A DNA stretch of 64,000 nt from Leishmania martiniquensis (taxonomy: Eukaryota; Euglenozoa; Kinetoplastea; Trypanosomatida; Trypanosomatidae): positions 629,692 to 693,691 of the forward strand of contig NC_090168.1 in NCBI RefSeq assembly GCF_017916325.1, written 5' to 3'. Numbering within the stretch: position 1 is the stretch's first letter; each line of letters begins with the position of its first letter. Shown here one piece after another: positions 9,478-19,734 of this stretch. Below the pieces are notes generated by a model. The model was not told where the DNA came from and made no database searches. It saw only the letters and a program-made list of their open reading frames with translations. A program made the translations under genes and the position numbers.

Positions 9478-12400
9478 ATGTTTTCGCGTGCAGGAGCCTT
9501 GCCGATGGATACCGCAGTGGCGAGTGAGCCGCCTCCCTCACCACGACCTCGCACTCCCGGCCCCCCTATTGTCACCTCCGCGTCTCACTCTTCCATGCCC
9601 TCGACGGCAGCGACGCAGATCATCAGTCGTGGCGGCTCCTCTCCGCCGCCGCTCGCCACTGACATCCACATCAGCGGTCCGTTCCTGCTCTACGGCCCAT
9701 CGGGCCGCCTGCTGAGCCGCTATGAGCCCTCCGACCTCTGGGGGCTGCTGATTTCAGAGCACACGACGCTAAACTGCACGTATGCTCAACCAACAGTGCG
9801 AGTAGGCCGGGCTTGTGGCTGTGATACAGTCTTGAGTGACCCGCGGGTGAGCAGCACACACTTCACTATCTCGCTGGAGCTAGAACCTTATGGGGGCAGC
9901 AGTGTAGACCGCACCGATGCCAGTCATGTCCAAGGAAAGCTCAACAGCCGCAACGCAGACCACAGGGAACGCGACAGTGACGGCAACGGCCAGGCGATAC
10001 CTTTGCTACCGCGCCCATTACGACAAAGTAACACAGTCTATACTCGAGGCAGTCCCACACTCGCGCGCAGCGCTGTAAGCGCTCCTGAGAACGGTCCGGA
10101 GAGTGCTGCCTCCGATGGTTCAACATCCTCGTCGCCCCTGTCCAGCCCCGCCACTGCCAGGCCAGAGCAGCAGCGCATTGCACACGGGGCTATCGCCGCC
10201 GCCGAGACGGGCCTGAGCAAGGAAGGCTATTCCGGCGCAAGCGCACTTTCAGGAACGCCGCTTCCTAGTTGGCGAGTGCGTCGCGTCCTCCTCACCGACT
10301 GCAGCGCTAACGGTACCTATGTGAACGACGTACTCGTCGGCCGCGGGGAGTACCGTGAGCTGCACTACGGCGATGACATAAGTATTGTGCGGGTGCCGGC
10401 AAAGAAGCGGCCGTGTCACGGCTCTGCCACACCGACGAGCCTTAGCAGCGAGGAGAACGATGCAAAACAGGAGGCAGAGGAGGAAGTTGCGTACTTAGTG
10501 ACGAAAGAGCGCGGTGCCAAGCCGCAGAGCGGGACCGTCGCGTCGTCGTCTTCAACCGCGCAGCACTTCGCCACTTCGCCGTGCGACGCTCTCGCCGGCT
10601 GTGGTGGTGGCGCTGGGCGTGTAGGAGGTGAGGCGAGCGAGGAGCACACGTCGCCCAAGAGAGACAACCCCCATGTGACGCAGATGTTCACGGAGCTTCT
10701 CTCAACGCTCTCAACGGAGCACATGTATGTAGAGCGCTTTTGCTTCCACCTTTACCATGCCGAGGAGGCGGGGCGAAGCGGCTTGCCTATAATCGAGCCC
10801 GAGATGGTTGGTGCCCCGGAAAGGGCGGCGACGGTGGAGTGGGACACAGGTGAGAACGGAGAGAGAGGGGGAGACAAGTCGCAGAACAGGGACGCCCGCG
10901 TGCTGCACTGCAAGTCAGTGCGCTTCCCTGATGATCCCGTCACCTCTTTCGACTCTCCAAAGAAAAAGGCCGAAGGTGACTCTTCGGTCTCACCAACAGT
11001 CTCGCCCTCGATCGCGCGACGTGGCAATGGACCCCCTTCTCCGTCCAGCTCGCCGCTACCTCCTCTTGCGCCAGTGCAGGGTGAAACTGCCGTCAGCGCT
11101 CCCTCGGCCCCGCATGTCAGCGCACTCTCGCGCGCCTCAAGCACCAATTCGTCCAGGGAGCTCTCTAGGGTAGTCACTCCTCACTCCCTTCTCCGGCCGC
11201 GCCCGTCCATTCGAGAAAGCTTCATCGCCCCAATCGTTTTTCCCGATCTTGAGGGGTCGATGATGCCGTCGAACGGATCATTTGAGGGAGCCGGCGCCGC
11301 CTCCACTGCGGCGATTCGCTTTCATGACAGCATCGGCATCAGCCCTGCGCTGCAGCGTAAGGTGGCTGCGCAGCGTGCGCTTGCCACACGTCACAGAAGC
11401 AGCACCGCGCGCAAGCGTGCTAGCGGCAGCCTCGATACCTTTGGGGCAATCATGAAGGACGTGCCTGCGGATATTCCCATTCGCTACGCAGTGCTGCCGC
11501 TGCGCCACCTGCAGTGGGGTGGCCGCATCGGCTTTGGCGCAAGCGGGGATGTGTTCATGGGTATCGACGTTTCCACTGCGACCGTGGTCGCCATCAAAGT
11601 ACTGAAGGGCAGCTCGCTCTTTCAGGCTGCTCCACCGGCCGGTGCAGCGGTGGCTGCCGCACGCAGCGAGGCCTCCTCGGGAAGGCCAACAGCGCTGCCG
11701 GTGCCGGACGACGCGACAATTCTCCACTTGTCGAACATCAGCCTCGGTAACGGCACCGTGCCGGCCGGCCGTGTGGCGTCGGAAAGTTTGACCTCCGTTT
11801 CTCTCTCCTCCGCCTCTCCCACCACGGCGCTGCCGCAGGCGGCCGGGCGAGCCAATGAAAAAGAAGACGCTGTGGATTGCAAAAACTCGTTGCCGTCGCA
11901 TTGCACCGCCACACGCGAGGACGACGACGCAAACGAAGAGTCGATCAAGGCGAGCGAGACGCATACCTCGCTGGCCTCGCCGTCTGCCGCCACACCGTGT
12001 GCCACCGCGCACAGGGGGTCCTCTACGGCGCTGGTGAGCACCTCGTCCACCTGTCACCACCCCGCGAAGGTCCAGCAGCAGCCACCTCGGCCTCAGCCGC
12101 ACGATGAGCAATCTGCCTCGCCACTTCTCCGCAAGCACCTGCGGGAGATCATCTTTCTGACAACGCTGCAGCACCACCGCATCGTCCGCTTCCTTGGCTT
12201 TCAGTTTAGCGGTGAGGGCCGTCTGTGTCTCCTCATGGAATACGTGGCGGGGGGCACCCTGCAGACTCTGGTCAAGAACTTCGGAGTGTTCGAAGAGAAC
12301 GTGATTCGTTTGTACACGTTGCAGATCCTAGAGGGCTTGGAGTACCTGCAAAGCAAGGGTGTGGTGCATGGCGACTTGAAGAGTGCGAATATCCTTGCTT

Positions 12401-15400
12401 CTGAGCAGGGTAGCGTAAAGCTGACCGACTTTGGCACAAGCCGATTCCTACGCGCGTGCACAGCAGAGGATAAGGGAGCCGGGGCAGAGGCCAGAGCAGA
12501 CACTGAGCAAAGGAAGGCTGAAGTGCGTCGCGCACGTCCCTGGGAAGAGTCTCAAGAAGTCCACCATGCACCCGTGCAGCGAACGCACAAGCGCAATTAC
12601 CACGGTAACTCTGCCGGCACCGATGCCGCTGCGGAAGAAGAATGTGGAAGAAAGGACGCCAGTAGCGGTAACTTAGAACGATGCACGGACTGGAGCAGCT
12701 TCGGAAGCGACAAAGAGCTCTACTCAGACTGCTGCGACAGCGTTGAGGACGAGGAAGAGGTAGAAATTGCCGGCAAGGACGACGGTACGGAGCATCGTGT
12801 GCTCTGCGGCACGCCGCTCTACATGAGCCCCGAGCTCATCCGCACACAGGAGCCGTCGTTCGCCTCTGACATGTGGGCTTTGGGATGTGTGGTGTACGAG
12901 ATGGCCACCGGTGGCGTTTTACCGTGGCGGTCGGTGCACAACCTGAGTGCCCCAGCTGCCATTTGGTATATTGGCCAGAGGAACGAAGAGGACGACAGGC
13001 CCTCCATGGACGATGTCTTCACCGAGCGCAGCCGATTGAACCCCGCCAGTAACGACCAGTCGATTCTCGAGGCAGCGGATGACGCGCATGGGGGAGAGGA
13101 CGGAGGGCGTCGTGGCCACAGCAGCAGAGGCGGCAGTAGCAGCGGAGGTCACTGGGGTCGCACTCCATCTCCTATGCTGTTGGACTTGCTTCAGTCTACG
13201 TTAAGTATTAACCCAGCACTGCGGCCCACCCCATCGGAGCTACTTCAGCACCCCTTTATCCGAAACGAAGCCTCGAAGGCGGCGCTTGATCGTTGGCACG
13301 CCGTGCTGGCGGCCAACCGCCACACTCCTAGTCAAACTAGGAAGCCGCACGACGAGGCGAAGGAGGATGGGGTGGCCCACCGCAAGATGAAGGCCGAGCT
13401 CGGTGCGACCACCAAGAGCACGCCGAGATCGGTGTGTGGAAGCCCAGGCAGCGCCTTTGAGACATCTGTTGTGGTGGCGAACAACAATCGTAGCAGCTCT
13501 TCAAGAGATGGCTCGCTGCACGCTCGCGCCTCTCGCTCCCCCCAACGCACGTCACCTTCGCTGCAAAGGACGCACATGGAGGAGCTGAGCGACAGCGCCC
13601 CTGCCAAGTTGGGCGGTGAGAATCCGCCAAGCGCGTCGCTGAAGCAGAAGGGTCATCGGCTACACACCCCGCCCCTGCTAGGAGAGCCGGCAACATCGCC
13701 ATCGACAGGCACACCGCTCTCCGGCTCTGGGGGGCCCTCGGTCAACCTATTGGGCGACTCCTGGGAAGACGTGAAGCCGTCCTCCCTGCTGCCGCTTCCC
13801 ACGCCAGCCAGCCAGCCCAAGCCGCATTCTTCACAGGCCCCCTCTGTCCTTGGTGTCGGCCACCCCGACTCACAGCCGCTCATCTACGAGCCCCCGCAGT
13901 TGCTTCACATGCGAGGGCATCCCATGGGTGCGCCAGGACTCATGTGTGGCGCGCCTTGTAGTGCAGCGGTGGCGCAGTGGTTGGCCCCGCAGAGCTTCTC
14001 GGCGCCGACCAACCTGTCGGACCCTCGATCCTGCGCCCCTGCCGCTAATCCTGTGCGTATGCAGCAAGTGCCGTACTCGATGCCAGCGATGCGGCAAGGC
14101 TCAAGCAACTCGTACCTGCGCCAGCATCAGCTGTTCCTCAAGCAGAATGAGCTCGAGCGTCGTCGGCTTTTGCTTTTAGTGCCACACGGAAGGCGCCCAA
14201 TGCGCGGCCGCTTCCGCGCTGAAGGCGCTTCGCCACCGCAGCAGCACGGGCTGCCCGCTTCCTCGGCTCCTGTTCAGGCGGCGGCTGGAATCGTGCCCTT
14301 GTGCCCACCCAGCTATCCGTACGCAATGCAGCAACCGGTGCTAGAATACTCGCCTGGCTACAGCGATTACAACCCGCAGGTGAACACGCAAACGGTTGAG
14401 ATGCGCCTCCCACCTGACTTCACAAGTCAATCGCTCTCAGTCTCACAGCAGCAGGGCGGGCAGCAGAAAGGGAGAAGCGACACCAACCGGTGGGTGGCAG
14501 GGGTGCGATTACCGCGTCTCCCCTCGAGCCAGCGGCCGCTCTCGCAGCAGCTGCGAGGCAGCAAGGCAAGGCACAGCAGCCGAAGAGAACGCGCGCGAAG
14601 TGCGCTGTCTACGACGGCAGCGGTCAGCCTCTCGCCTTCGCTGCGCCCTGAGGGCCGCAGTCTCGTCACAGAAATGCATCCAAGCCACGTGAGGGGCTGT
14701 GTAGCGGCTGCTTCTGTACCCGTGAGCAGTGGTCCTGTACTCTCACACGCATCACAGCAACTTGTGCCGCAGCTACATCTGTCCATTCAGGCACCGCGCC
14801 CTGCTGCAGGGGGCTTGACGATTGAGATGGACAATCTTTCGATATCATCACCACTAGTGCCAAGCTTGGCTGCAACAGCCCCACCTCTACCGCTAAAGGA
14901 CCACGACTACCAACTCGGCTGCAAGCGTGTGCGCGTGCCAGTAGATCAGCCGGCCTCGAAACCTCCGCAGCCGCATTGTGAAGGGCCCGTTCTCCCCTCT
15001 CCTCCACATCCATGTCACGACAGCACCATTCAGCCGCAGTCGACCGCGACATGCCGCCTCGGCCCCGGCGGTGGCGACGGCTGTGGCGCCGCTAAGCAGG
15101 CTTCGCCAGCCAATGCTGCTGCTGTGGGGGAAGAGGAGGGAGTCGGCGCCGCCCAGCAGAGCGTTCGACGTGGGAGACAAGGCCGTCGGAAGGCCTCGGC
15201 CTCCTCCCGTCTACTGCTCCATCAGAGCCGCCTCCGCAATGCGCAGCGCGCGTCTCCGCTACTGAAGCAGCAGCTAAGCTTAAGACGCATCCAAACGCGT
15301 GTGGTGGAACATATCAGCAAGCAGCAGCCGCAGGAAGCACCGCGCTTGAGCGAGGAAGCGGCATCTTCCCAGCAGCAGGAGAATCCGTGCAGCACGAAGC

Positions 15401-15558
15401 AGCTGCTTGCGGCAAGACCGACAAGACAGAGCTCGTCTGCCCACACAAGCAGCAAGAAGCGGCGTATGCGTCCATCCCCGCGTACTTCTATGAGAGCGGT
15501 GAGTCGGCGGCGGCAGCAGCGAACGCAGTCTTCCGAAGAGGCAACACGCAAAAAGTGA
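9478..15558 (+). CDS. Very large FHA-domain, STE11-like (MAPKKK-type) protein kinase
   Basis: A protein of about 2,026 residues. The open frame extends upstream only to a TTG at 9451, so I use the ATG at 9478. An FHA-like phosphothreonine-binding fold is split in two: VRVGR and the DPRVSSTHFTI segment at about 107-135, then SANGTYVND and YGDDISIV at about 275-305, with about 125 low-complexity residues between. The kinase domain spans about 680-1265: GFGASG loop, K707 in VAIKVLK, alpha-C E890, HGDLKSAN with D966, DFG from D984, GTPLYMSPE near 1115 and DMWALGCVVYEMATG near 1131, which is a STE11/NPK1 signature. Large insertions sit after K707 (about 180 residues) and inside the activation segment (about 115). 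HRD is HGD. The C-terminal 750 residues are Ser/Pro/Gln/Arg-rich and probably disordered. It probably acts as a MAPKKK; its substrate is unknown. Confidence 0.92.
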   Translation: MFSRAGALPMDTAVASEPPPSPRPRTPGPPIVTSASHSSMPSTAATQIISRGGSSPPPLATDIHISGPFLLYGPSGRLLSRYEPSDLWGLLISEHTTLNCTYAQPTVRVGRACGCDTVLSDPRVSSTHFTISLELEPYGGSSVDRTDASHVQGKLNSRNADHRERDSDGNGQAIPLLPRPLRQSNTVYTRGSPTLARSAVSAPENGPESAASDGSTSSSPLSSPATARPEQQRIAHGAIAAAETGLSKEGYSGASALSGTPLPSWRVRRVLLTDCSANGTYVNDVLVGRGEYRELHYGDDISIVRVPAKKRPCHGSATPTSLSSEENDAKQEAEEEVAYLVTKERGAKPQSGTVASSSSTAQHFATSPCDALAGCGGGAGRVGGEASEEHTSPKRDNPHVTQMFTELLSTLSTEHMYVERFCFHLYHAEEAGRSGLPIIEPEMVGAPERAATVEWDTGENGERGGDKSQNRDARVLHCKSVRFPDDPVTSFDSPKKKAEGDSSVSPTVSPSIARRGNGPPSPSSSPLPPLAPVQGETAVSAPSAPHVSALSRASSTNSSRELSRVVTPHSLLRPRPSIRESFIAPIVFPDLEGSMMPSNGSFEGAGAASTAAIRFHDSIGISPALQRKVAAQRALATRHRSSTARKRASGSLDTFGAIMKDVPADIPIRYAVLPLRHLQWGGRIGFGASGDVFMGIDVSTATVVAIKVLKGSSLFQAAPPAGAAVAAARSEASSGRPTALPVPDDATILHLSNISLGNGTVPAGRVASESLTSVSLSSASPTTALPQAAGRANEKEDAVDCKNSLPSHCTATREDDDANEESIKASETHTSLASPSAATPCATAHRGSSTALVSTSSTCHHPAKVQQQPPRPQPHDEQSASPLLRKHLREIIFLTTLQHHRIVRFLGFQFSGEGRLCLLMEYVAGGTLQTLVKNFGVFEENVIRLYTLQILEGLEYLQSKGVVHGDLKSANILASEQGSVKLTDFGTSRFLRACTAEDKGAGAEARADTEQRKAEVRRARPWEESQEVHHAPVQRTHKRNYHGNSAGTDAAAEEECGRKDASSGNLERCTDWSSFGSDKELYSDCCDSVEDEEEVEIAGKDDGTEHRVLCGTPLYMSPELIRTQEPSFASDMWALGCVVYEMATGGVLPWRSVHNLSAPAAIWYIGQRNEEDDRPSMDDVFTERSRLNPASNDQSILEAADDAHGGEDGGRRGHSSRGGSSSGGHWGRTPSPMLLDLLQSTLSINPALRPTPSELLQHPFIRNEASKAALDRWHAVLAANRHTPSQTRKPHDEAKEDGVAHRKMKAELGATTKSTPRSVCGSPGSAFETSVVVANNNRSSSSRDGSLHARASRSPQRTSPSLQRTHMEELSDSAPAKLGGENPPSASLKQKGHRLHTPPLLGEPATSPSTGTPLSGSGGPSVNLLGDSWEDVKPSSLLPLPTPASQPKPHSSQAPSVLGVGHPDSQPLIYEPPQLLHMRGHPMGAPGLMCGAPCSAAVAQWLAPQSFSAPTNLSDPRSCAPAANPVRMQQVPYSMPAMRQGSSNSYLRQHQLFLKQNELERRRLLLLVPHGRRPMRGRFRAEGASPPQQHGLPASSAPVQAAAGIVPLCPPSYPYAMQQPVLEYSPGYSDYNPQVNTQTVEMRLPPDFTSQSLSVSQQQGGQQKGRSDTNRWVAGVRLPRLPSSQRPLSQQLRGSKARHSSRRERARSALSTTAAVSLSPSLRPEGRSLVTEMHPSHVRGCVAAASVPVSSGPVLSHASQQLVPQLHLSIQAPRPAAGGLTIEMDNLSISSPLVPSLAATAPPLPLKDHDYQLGCKRVRVPVDQPASKPPQPHCEGPVLPSPPHPCHDSTIQPQSTATCRLGPGGGDGCGAAKQASPANAAAVGEEEGVGAAQQSVRRGRQGRRKASASSRLLLHQSRLRNAQRASPLLKQQLSLRRIQTRVVEHISKQQPQEAPRLSEEAASSQQQENPCSTKQLLAARPTRQSSSAHTSSKKRRMRPSPRTSMRAVSRRRQQRTQSSEEATRKK

Positions 15559-16702
15559 AGGGGGACGAAGAAGCGAAATTTGAAAAAACAGCAACCACAA
15601 CGTTGAACTCAGCAAGAAGAGCGGGGTCGGCAACGCGCGCACCCCTTTCTATCTATCTGCTGGAGGGCAGAGCGTCCTTTTTCTTTTTTTGTTGCTCTCC
15701 TTTCTGCGGCGGCGTGAAGAAAGACCTGGTGCGAATGCCTCTCTGTGTGGGTGTGTGCGCGCATGTGAGCGTGCTCTGAAATGGGCCAGAGTCCTTCACG
15801 CGGTTTGGGGCCTCAAAAGTGAAAAAAGAGGTTGAGGGGAAGGGCAGCAGCGGCGTGCTACTGCGACGCGCGGCACACCCTCTTCGTTGTGTTTCCACTC
15901 TCGCGTGCGCTTGTTCCTGCATGGGTGTGAGCGCGGCGTCCGCCTCTTCCCTGTTTCTGTCTTCTCACCAAGCCAAGACGCACGAGTAAGACATGGGCAC
16001 GCATCCGCTTTTCACCAGCGAGCCTCAGGCGTCTTCTGTGCGTCTCCGCTTCCCCTTTTTCTTCCTCCCTTCCTTCGCGTCTCTCCCTCTGTGACTCTGT
16101 CGCTGGTGCTCCTTTAATAGAAGAAGATGTACAGAGCGCGTAGAGGCTCAGATGGCGCATCTCTTGCTGACCGCCCCCCTCCTCCCTCCGTCTTGCAGAA
16201 TCAGTGAGACGGAGCCCTCCTGTGCTGATGTACGAAGGCGGGAGGGGAGAGGCAGTGCTGCCTCATCGTCTCTCGCGGGCGAGCTCTTGGCGAACCCAGG
16301 GATAACGTTGCAGGGCATCCTTGTATGGCCAACTCTGCAGTGCCGCGCTCGGTGGCGTCGGAACAGAACATGGATGCTGCGTTCTCGGGCGCACAGAGTG
16401 ACCTCTTGCTTCATGCATGCGACTACTGCATGCAAGCACGTAAGCGGCCCTTCCTCACCGACCAACGTCCTCCCCTTTGCTTTCTACCGCCCCCAGAGCG
16501 CGTTACTCCTTTGGCGCCGGGCCTCAGCACGTAAACCGCATGCCTATGCACGCTCACACGCCTGCCTGCACATATGCGTACTCGCTGATTGGCAAGTTAG
16601 CACGCAGCTGTTTTCTTTTGCCGGAGGGACGAGATCAGCGGCAACAAGCATTGGTGGCGTGCGTGTATATATATATATATACATTTCTCCCATCGCAGCT
16701 TT
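15559..16702. other. Spacer between the FHA kinase and the ATG16-like gene
   Basis: A 1.1-kb stretch without a supported gene. A balanced-composition patch (about 16140-16400) is followed by a (TA)n run at 16666-16682 and the splice signal of the next gene. Open frames here are short and lack coding bias. Confidence 0.6.
16666..16698 (+). promoter_or_regulatory. TA run and probable splice acceptor just before the ATG16-like gene
   Basis: A (TA)n run at 16666-16682 is followed by CATTTCTCCCATCGCAG ending at 16698, only 4 nt before the ATG at 16703. If this AG is used, the 5' UTR beyond the spliced leader is extremely short; an upstream AG is also possible. Confidence 0.35.
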
Positions 16703-18481
16703 ATGTCTGCGATGCAGATTGGCCTCTCTGGCACTGTGCTCTCGCCTGCGGCGACCCCTCAGTGGCTGCGAGATATTGAAAGTCAGCTTCTCATCCGCAA
16801 TGCAGTGGAGCTGAAGCCCTCACAGTCGCTCTTCCACAGCTACACCACTCTCCACACTTCGGTGCTACGCCTGCAGGCAGTAGAGGATGAGCGGCAGCAA
16901 CTGCGGATGGAGCATAGCCGGCTCACGGAGCGGATCCGCGAGCTCGAGCGGGCAGCTGCCGACTCGTCTGTGCAAACATCACGCGAGCGTGAGTTGGAGG
17001 CGAAGAAAGATGCCCTGCAGGATCAGCTGCAACAGTACACACAGCGAGAAAGCGACTACTACAAGGGGCTGGCGGAGATGAAGGCAGTGAAGGAGGAGAG
17101 GGACAAGCTGCAGCTTAGGTCGAACAAGCTGGTCGCCGAGCTGGAGCAGCGCACATCAGAGCTACAGCTGCTGCACAAGGAGTACACGTCCCTTCGAGAT
17201 GAGTACGACCGTGTGCGGCTGACGGTTAGCGAGGCTGATCGCTACCTACGCGAATCGAAGACCGCGAATGAGAAGATCGTTCAGCTTCAATACCGTATCG
17301 CAGCGCTGGAGGCGGAGGTCAACATGCTGCGACGCCGGCTGCAGGCTGCCCTGCAAGGTGAGACGGCCGCCTCTGTGGGCGAAGAAACGCGCGTGAACGC
17401 CGACGAAGATGGCGAGGGTGCTGAAGTGACTTCGACCTCCATCTACCAAACCGCCAGCCCGCATGCGGATCCGTGTACAGCACTCTCATCGAATCGACTC
17501 GGCGCAGAGCCCAGTCGCGCCTCCATGATCATCCCAGACGCGCACAATGGCAGCACGCTGCACGGGTTGTGTGTGCTGGATGATGGCAAGCACTTTCTGA
17601 CTTCGGGCACAGACAAGTACATCCGCCTATGGAATCGCCGAAGCGCGCAGGCGGAGAAGTACTTTTCCTCGAACAGCATTGCCCTCGCCTTGGACACCAC
17701 GTCCCACTACCTGCTCGCGGGATGTGCCGATCATGTCGTGCGCTTTTGGGACGTGAACAGCCTGCGGGTGCTGGAAATGACAGGTCACACAGAAAAGGTT
17801 GTCGCGGCATGTCTCTCCTCCAGCGTCCAACACGCCCTCACCGCAAGCTCGGATAGCACCATCAAGCTCTGGGATGTTCGTCGGCGCGAGTCGCTGCGCA
17901 CGCTACTGTGCGAGAGCACCTGCAACGACGTTACTGTGGCTGGCGACACGGTCTTCTCAGCGCACTACAATGGCAAGATAACCGCGTGGGACCGTCGGAC
18001 AGCAGTGCGCATCGGTGAGGTAGCCGCCCATCAGCGCGTGGCGACATGCGTGCGGGTGAGCGCGAATGGGCAGCTCTGCGTATCTATGGGCAAAGACAAC
18101 ATCATATCGGTACGCGACGCTCGTGTGTTCACTAAGGCGCTGTTCAGCATTGCTCCGGATCAGCTAACTGTGATGATGAACTGGGCTCGTCTGGCCATCG
18201 CCCCCAGTAAGCAGCTGTGTGCCGTGGGCAGCGGGCGTACCTCGGACCTCCTCCTGATACCACTTGACGGAGCAGGGGAGGGTAACGCTGAGGCGACTGG
18301 CAGCGCCTCCTCCTCAGCGTCGGTAAAGGTCTTGAAAGCATCTGTGCCAAACTCACCTTCTCGCGGCGATCAGAGTAGCAGCAGCAGCAAGGGACCTATC
18401 TTTAGCACTGCATGGGGTACAAGTGAGGGCGGTCCATTAGTGTCCATCAGCAATGATCGCTGTGTGCAGGTGTGGGAGTGA
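16703..18481 (+). CDS. ATG16-like autophagy protein (ATG5-binding motif, coiled coil, WD40 propeller)
   Basis: A 592-residue protein. Residues 21-52 (PQWLRDIESQLLIR, then SLFHSYTTLH) follow the spacing of the ATG5-interacting helix of ATG16L1: Trp, Ile four residues later, QL and Arg, then a Phe/Tyr/Leu set. A long heptad-like coiled coil covers about 55-215, the dimerisation region in ATG16. After an acidic/Ser linker, WD40 repeats run from about 278 to 592; IRLWN, VRFWD, IKLWD and ITAWD mark blades, and VQVWE closes the protein. Known ATG16 forms the ATG12-ATG5-ATG16 complex that directs lipidation of ATG8 on the phagophore. The propeller makes this the animal/plant-type architecture rather than the short yeast one. 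Other coiled-coil WD40 proteins remain possible, but the Trp motif at the very N-terminus favours ATG16. Confidence 0.8.
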   Translation: MSAMQIGLSGTVLSPAATPQWLRDIESQLLIRNAVELKPSQSLFHSYTTLHTSVLRLQAVEDERQQLRMEHSRLTERIRELERAAADSSVQTSRERELEAKKDALQDQLQQYTQRESDYYKGLAEMKAVKEERDKLQLRSNKLVAELEQRTSELQLLHKEYTSLRDEYDRVRLTVSEADRYLRESKTANEKIVQLQYRIAALEAEVNMLRRRLQAALQGETAASVGEETRVNADEDGEGAEVTSTSIYQTASPHADPCTALSSNRLGAEPSRASMIIPDAHNGSTLHGLCVLDDGKHFLTSGTDKYIRLWNRRSAQAEKYFSSNSIALALDTTSHYLLAGCADHVVRFWDVNSLRVLEMTGHTEKVVAACLSSSVQHALTASSDSTIKLWDVRRRESLRTLLCESTCNDVTVAGDTVFSAHYNGKITAWDRRTAVRIGEVAAHQRVATCVRVSANGQLCVSMGKDNIISVRDARVFTKALFSIAPDQLTVMMNWARLAIAPSKQLCAVGSGRTSDLLLIPLDGAGEGNAEATGSASSSASVKVLKASVPNSPSRGDQSSSSSKGPIFSTAWGTSEGGPLVSISNDRCVQVWE

Positions 18482-19734
18482 AAGACGTGCTGTTGGATGG
18501 GCAGAGAGGATTGAAAAGGGGGAAGAGAAGTGTGTAGCGGAGAGGAAGTGGTGTGCATGCCCTCTCCCAGGCACATTGAATCTTTCCATTTCCTTTCGTC
18601 ATATTGTTTTCTTTGGATGTTTGCTGTCTTCATGAGAGAGAGGGAGAGGAATTGCGGAGCTTTGAGCTCGCTCTCGCCCTTCTCCGCCACACTCCCTTGC
18701 GTATGCGCGCGCGCACACACACGTGCACACAGGAGAAGTGATCATTCGTCGTTCCGTGGCCAGGTATCTCATTCAAGCCTGGGAGAGCAGCAACAAAAGC
18801 ATGAAGGGGCACGTAGGATGTGCCTTTCACGCTGCCAGCGGCTGTCTTGTCACTTAGCAGCTCTGCGGATGCCCGCTATCGCTTGTGGAACTAGTGGTCA
18901 GCCGGCCCGCGAGCCATAGGGCGGGTAGAAATTCAGAACTCGGCGCGCCCCCTCTCGTTTGGCCAAGAGCGAAAACATTCGCATCGAATCTCTTCTCCCT
19001 CCCTCGCCCACGCCCACGCACCGCGCCCCCCTCACACGCACAATCACCATCACTCGTCACAGAGCTTTCCTCATTGTTGGGATAAGAGCTTTACAGCTGT
19101 TGTATTCGTCCATCGCAGCGTTACTGCCACCACGACGCAGGATCGGCGCTTTTTCTTTTTATACACCATAAATACATAAATATCAGCATTTATCACACTT
19201 TCCTCCTTTGGTGTTGCCGGTAGTGTGTATATGTGTGTGTGTCTCAACTTTTAGTGTTGCTCTGAGCATTTTGGACGATTTCGTGATTGCTTCGCATAGA
19301 TCTGCGCTGGCTCGCCTGCTGGGTGAACTCGGTCTCTGCTTCGAGCGCTCTCTCCCTTTCTCCTGCACCTGTACGCACCCAAGTGCACTTCAGCACGGCT
19401 CAAGTCGACGCAGCAAGTCAAGAAGCGAGTGGGGTGGAGCAAGGGACGCTCAGCAGGCAGCTTGAGCGCCCCCTCCTTTTGTTTCGCTCAAGAAAGGCCC
19501 TATGATAGGCGAAGGCGAAGATTGGCGCTCCTCGACTCGATTCTTTCACAGCCCCTCCTCTCTCCCCTGCCTGGGTCAAAGTTTGGCTAGCGGCGTGCAC
19601 GCTCAGGTGCGAGCGCACTTGTCTGTCCCTGTCTGTTTGGGCGAAAGAGCTCCAGTGTCTGACCACGTTCGCATCCGGCTATCGCTTCGCCTCTGCAGTA
19701 TTCCCTACCAGAGAGCTCGGTCCACGTGAATGCG
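18482..19734. other. Spacer between the ATG16-like gene and the transporter
   Basis: No gene supported. It holds (CA)n at 18710-18730, an AT-rich patch at 19160-19200, and a C/T tract at 19550-19572 followed by AG at 19580, the likeliest splice region for the transporter. Confidence 0.6.
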
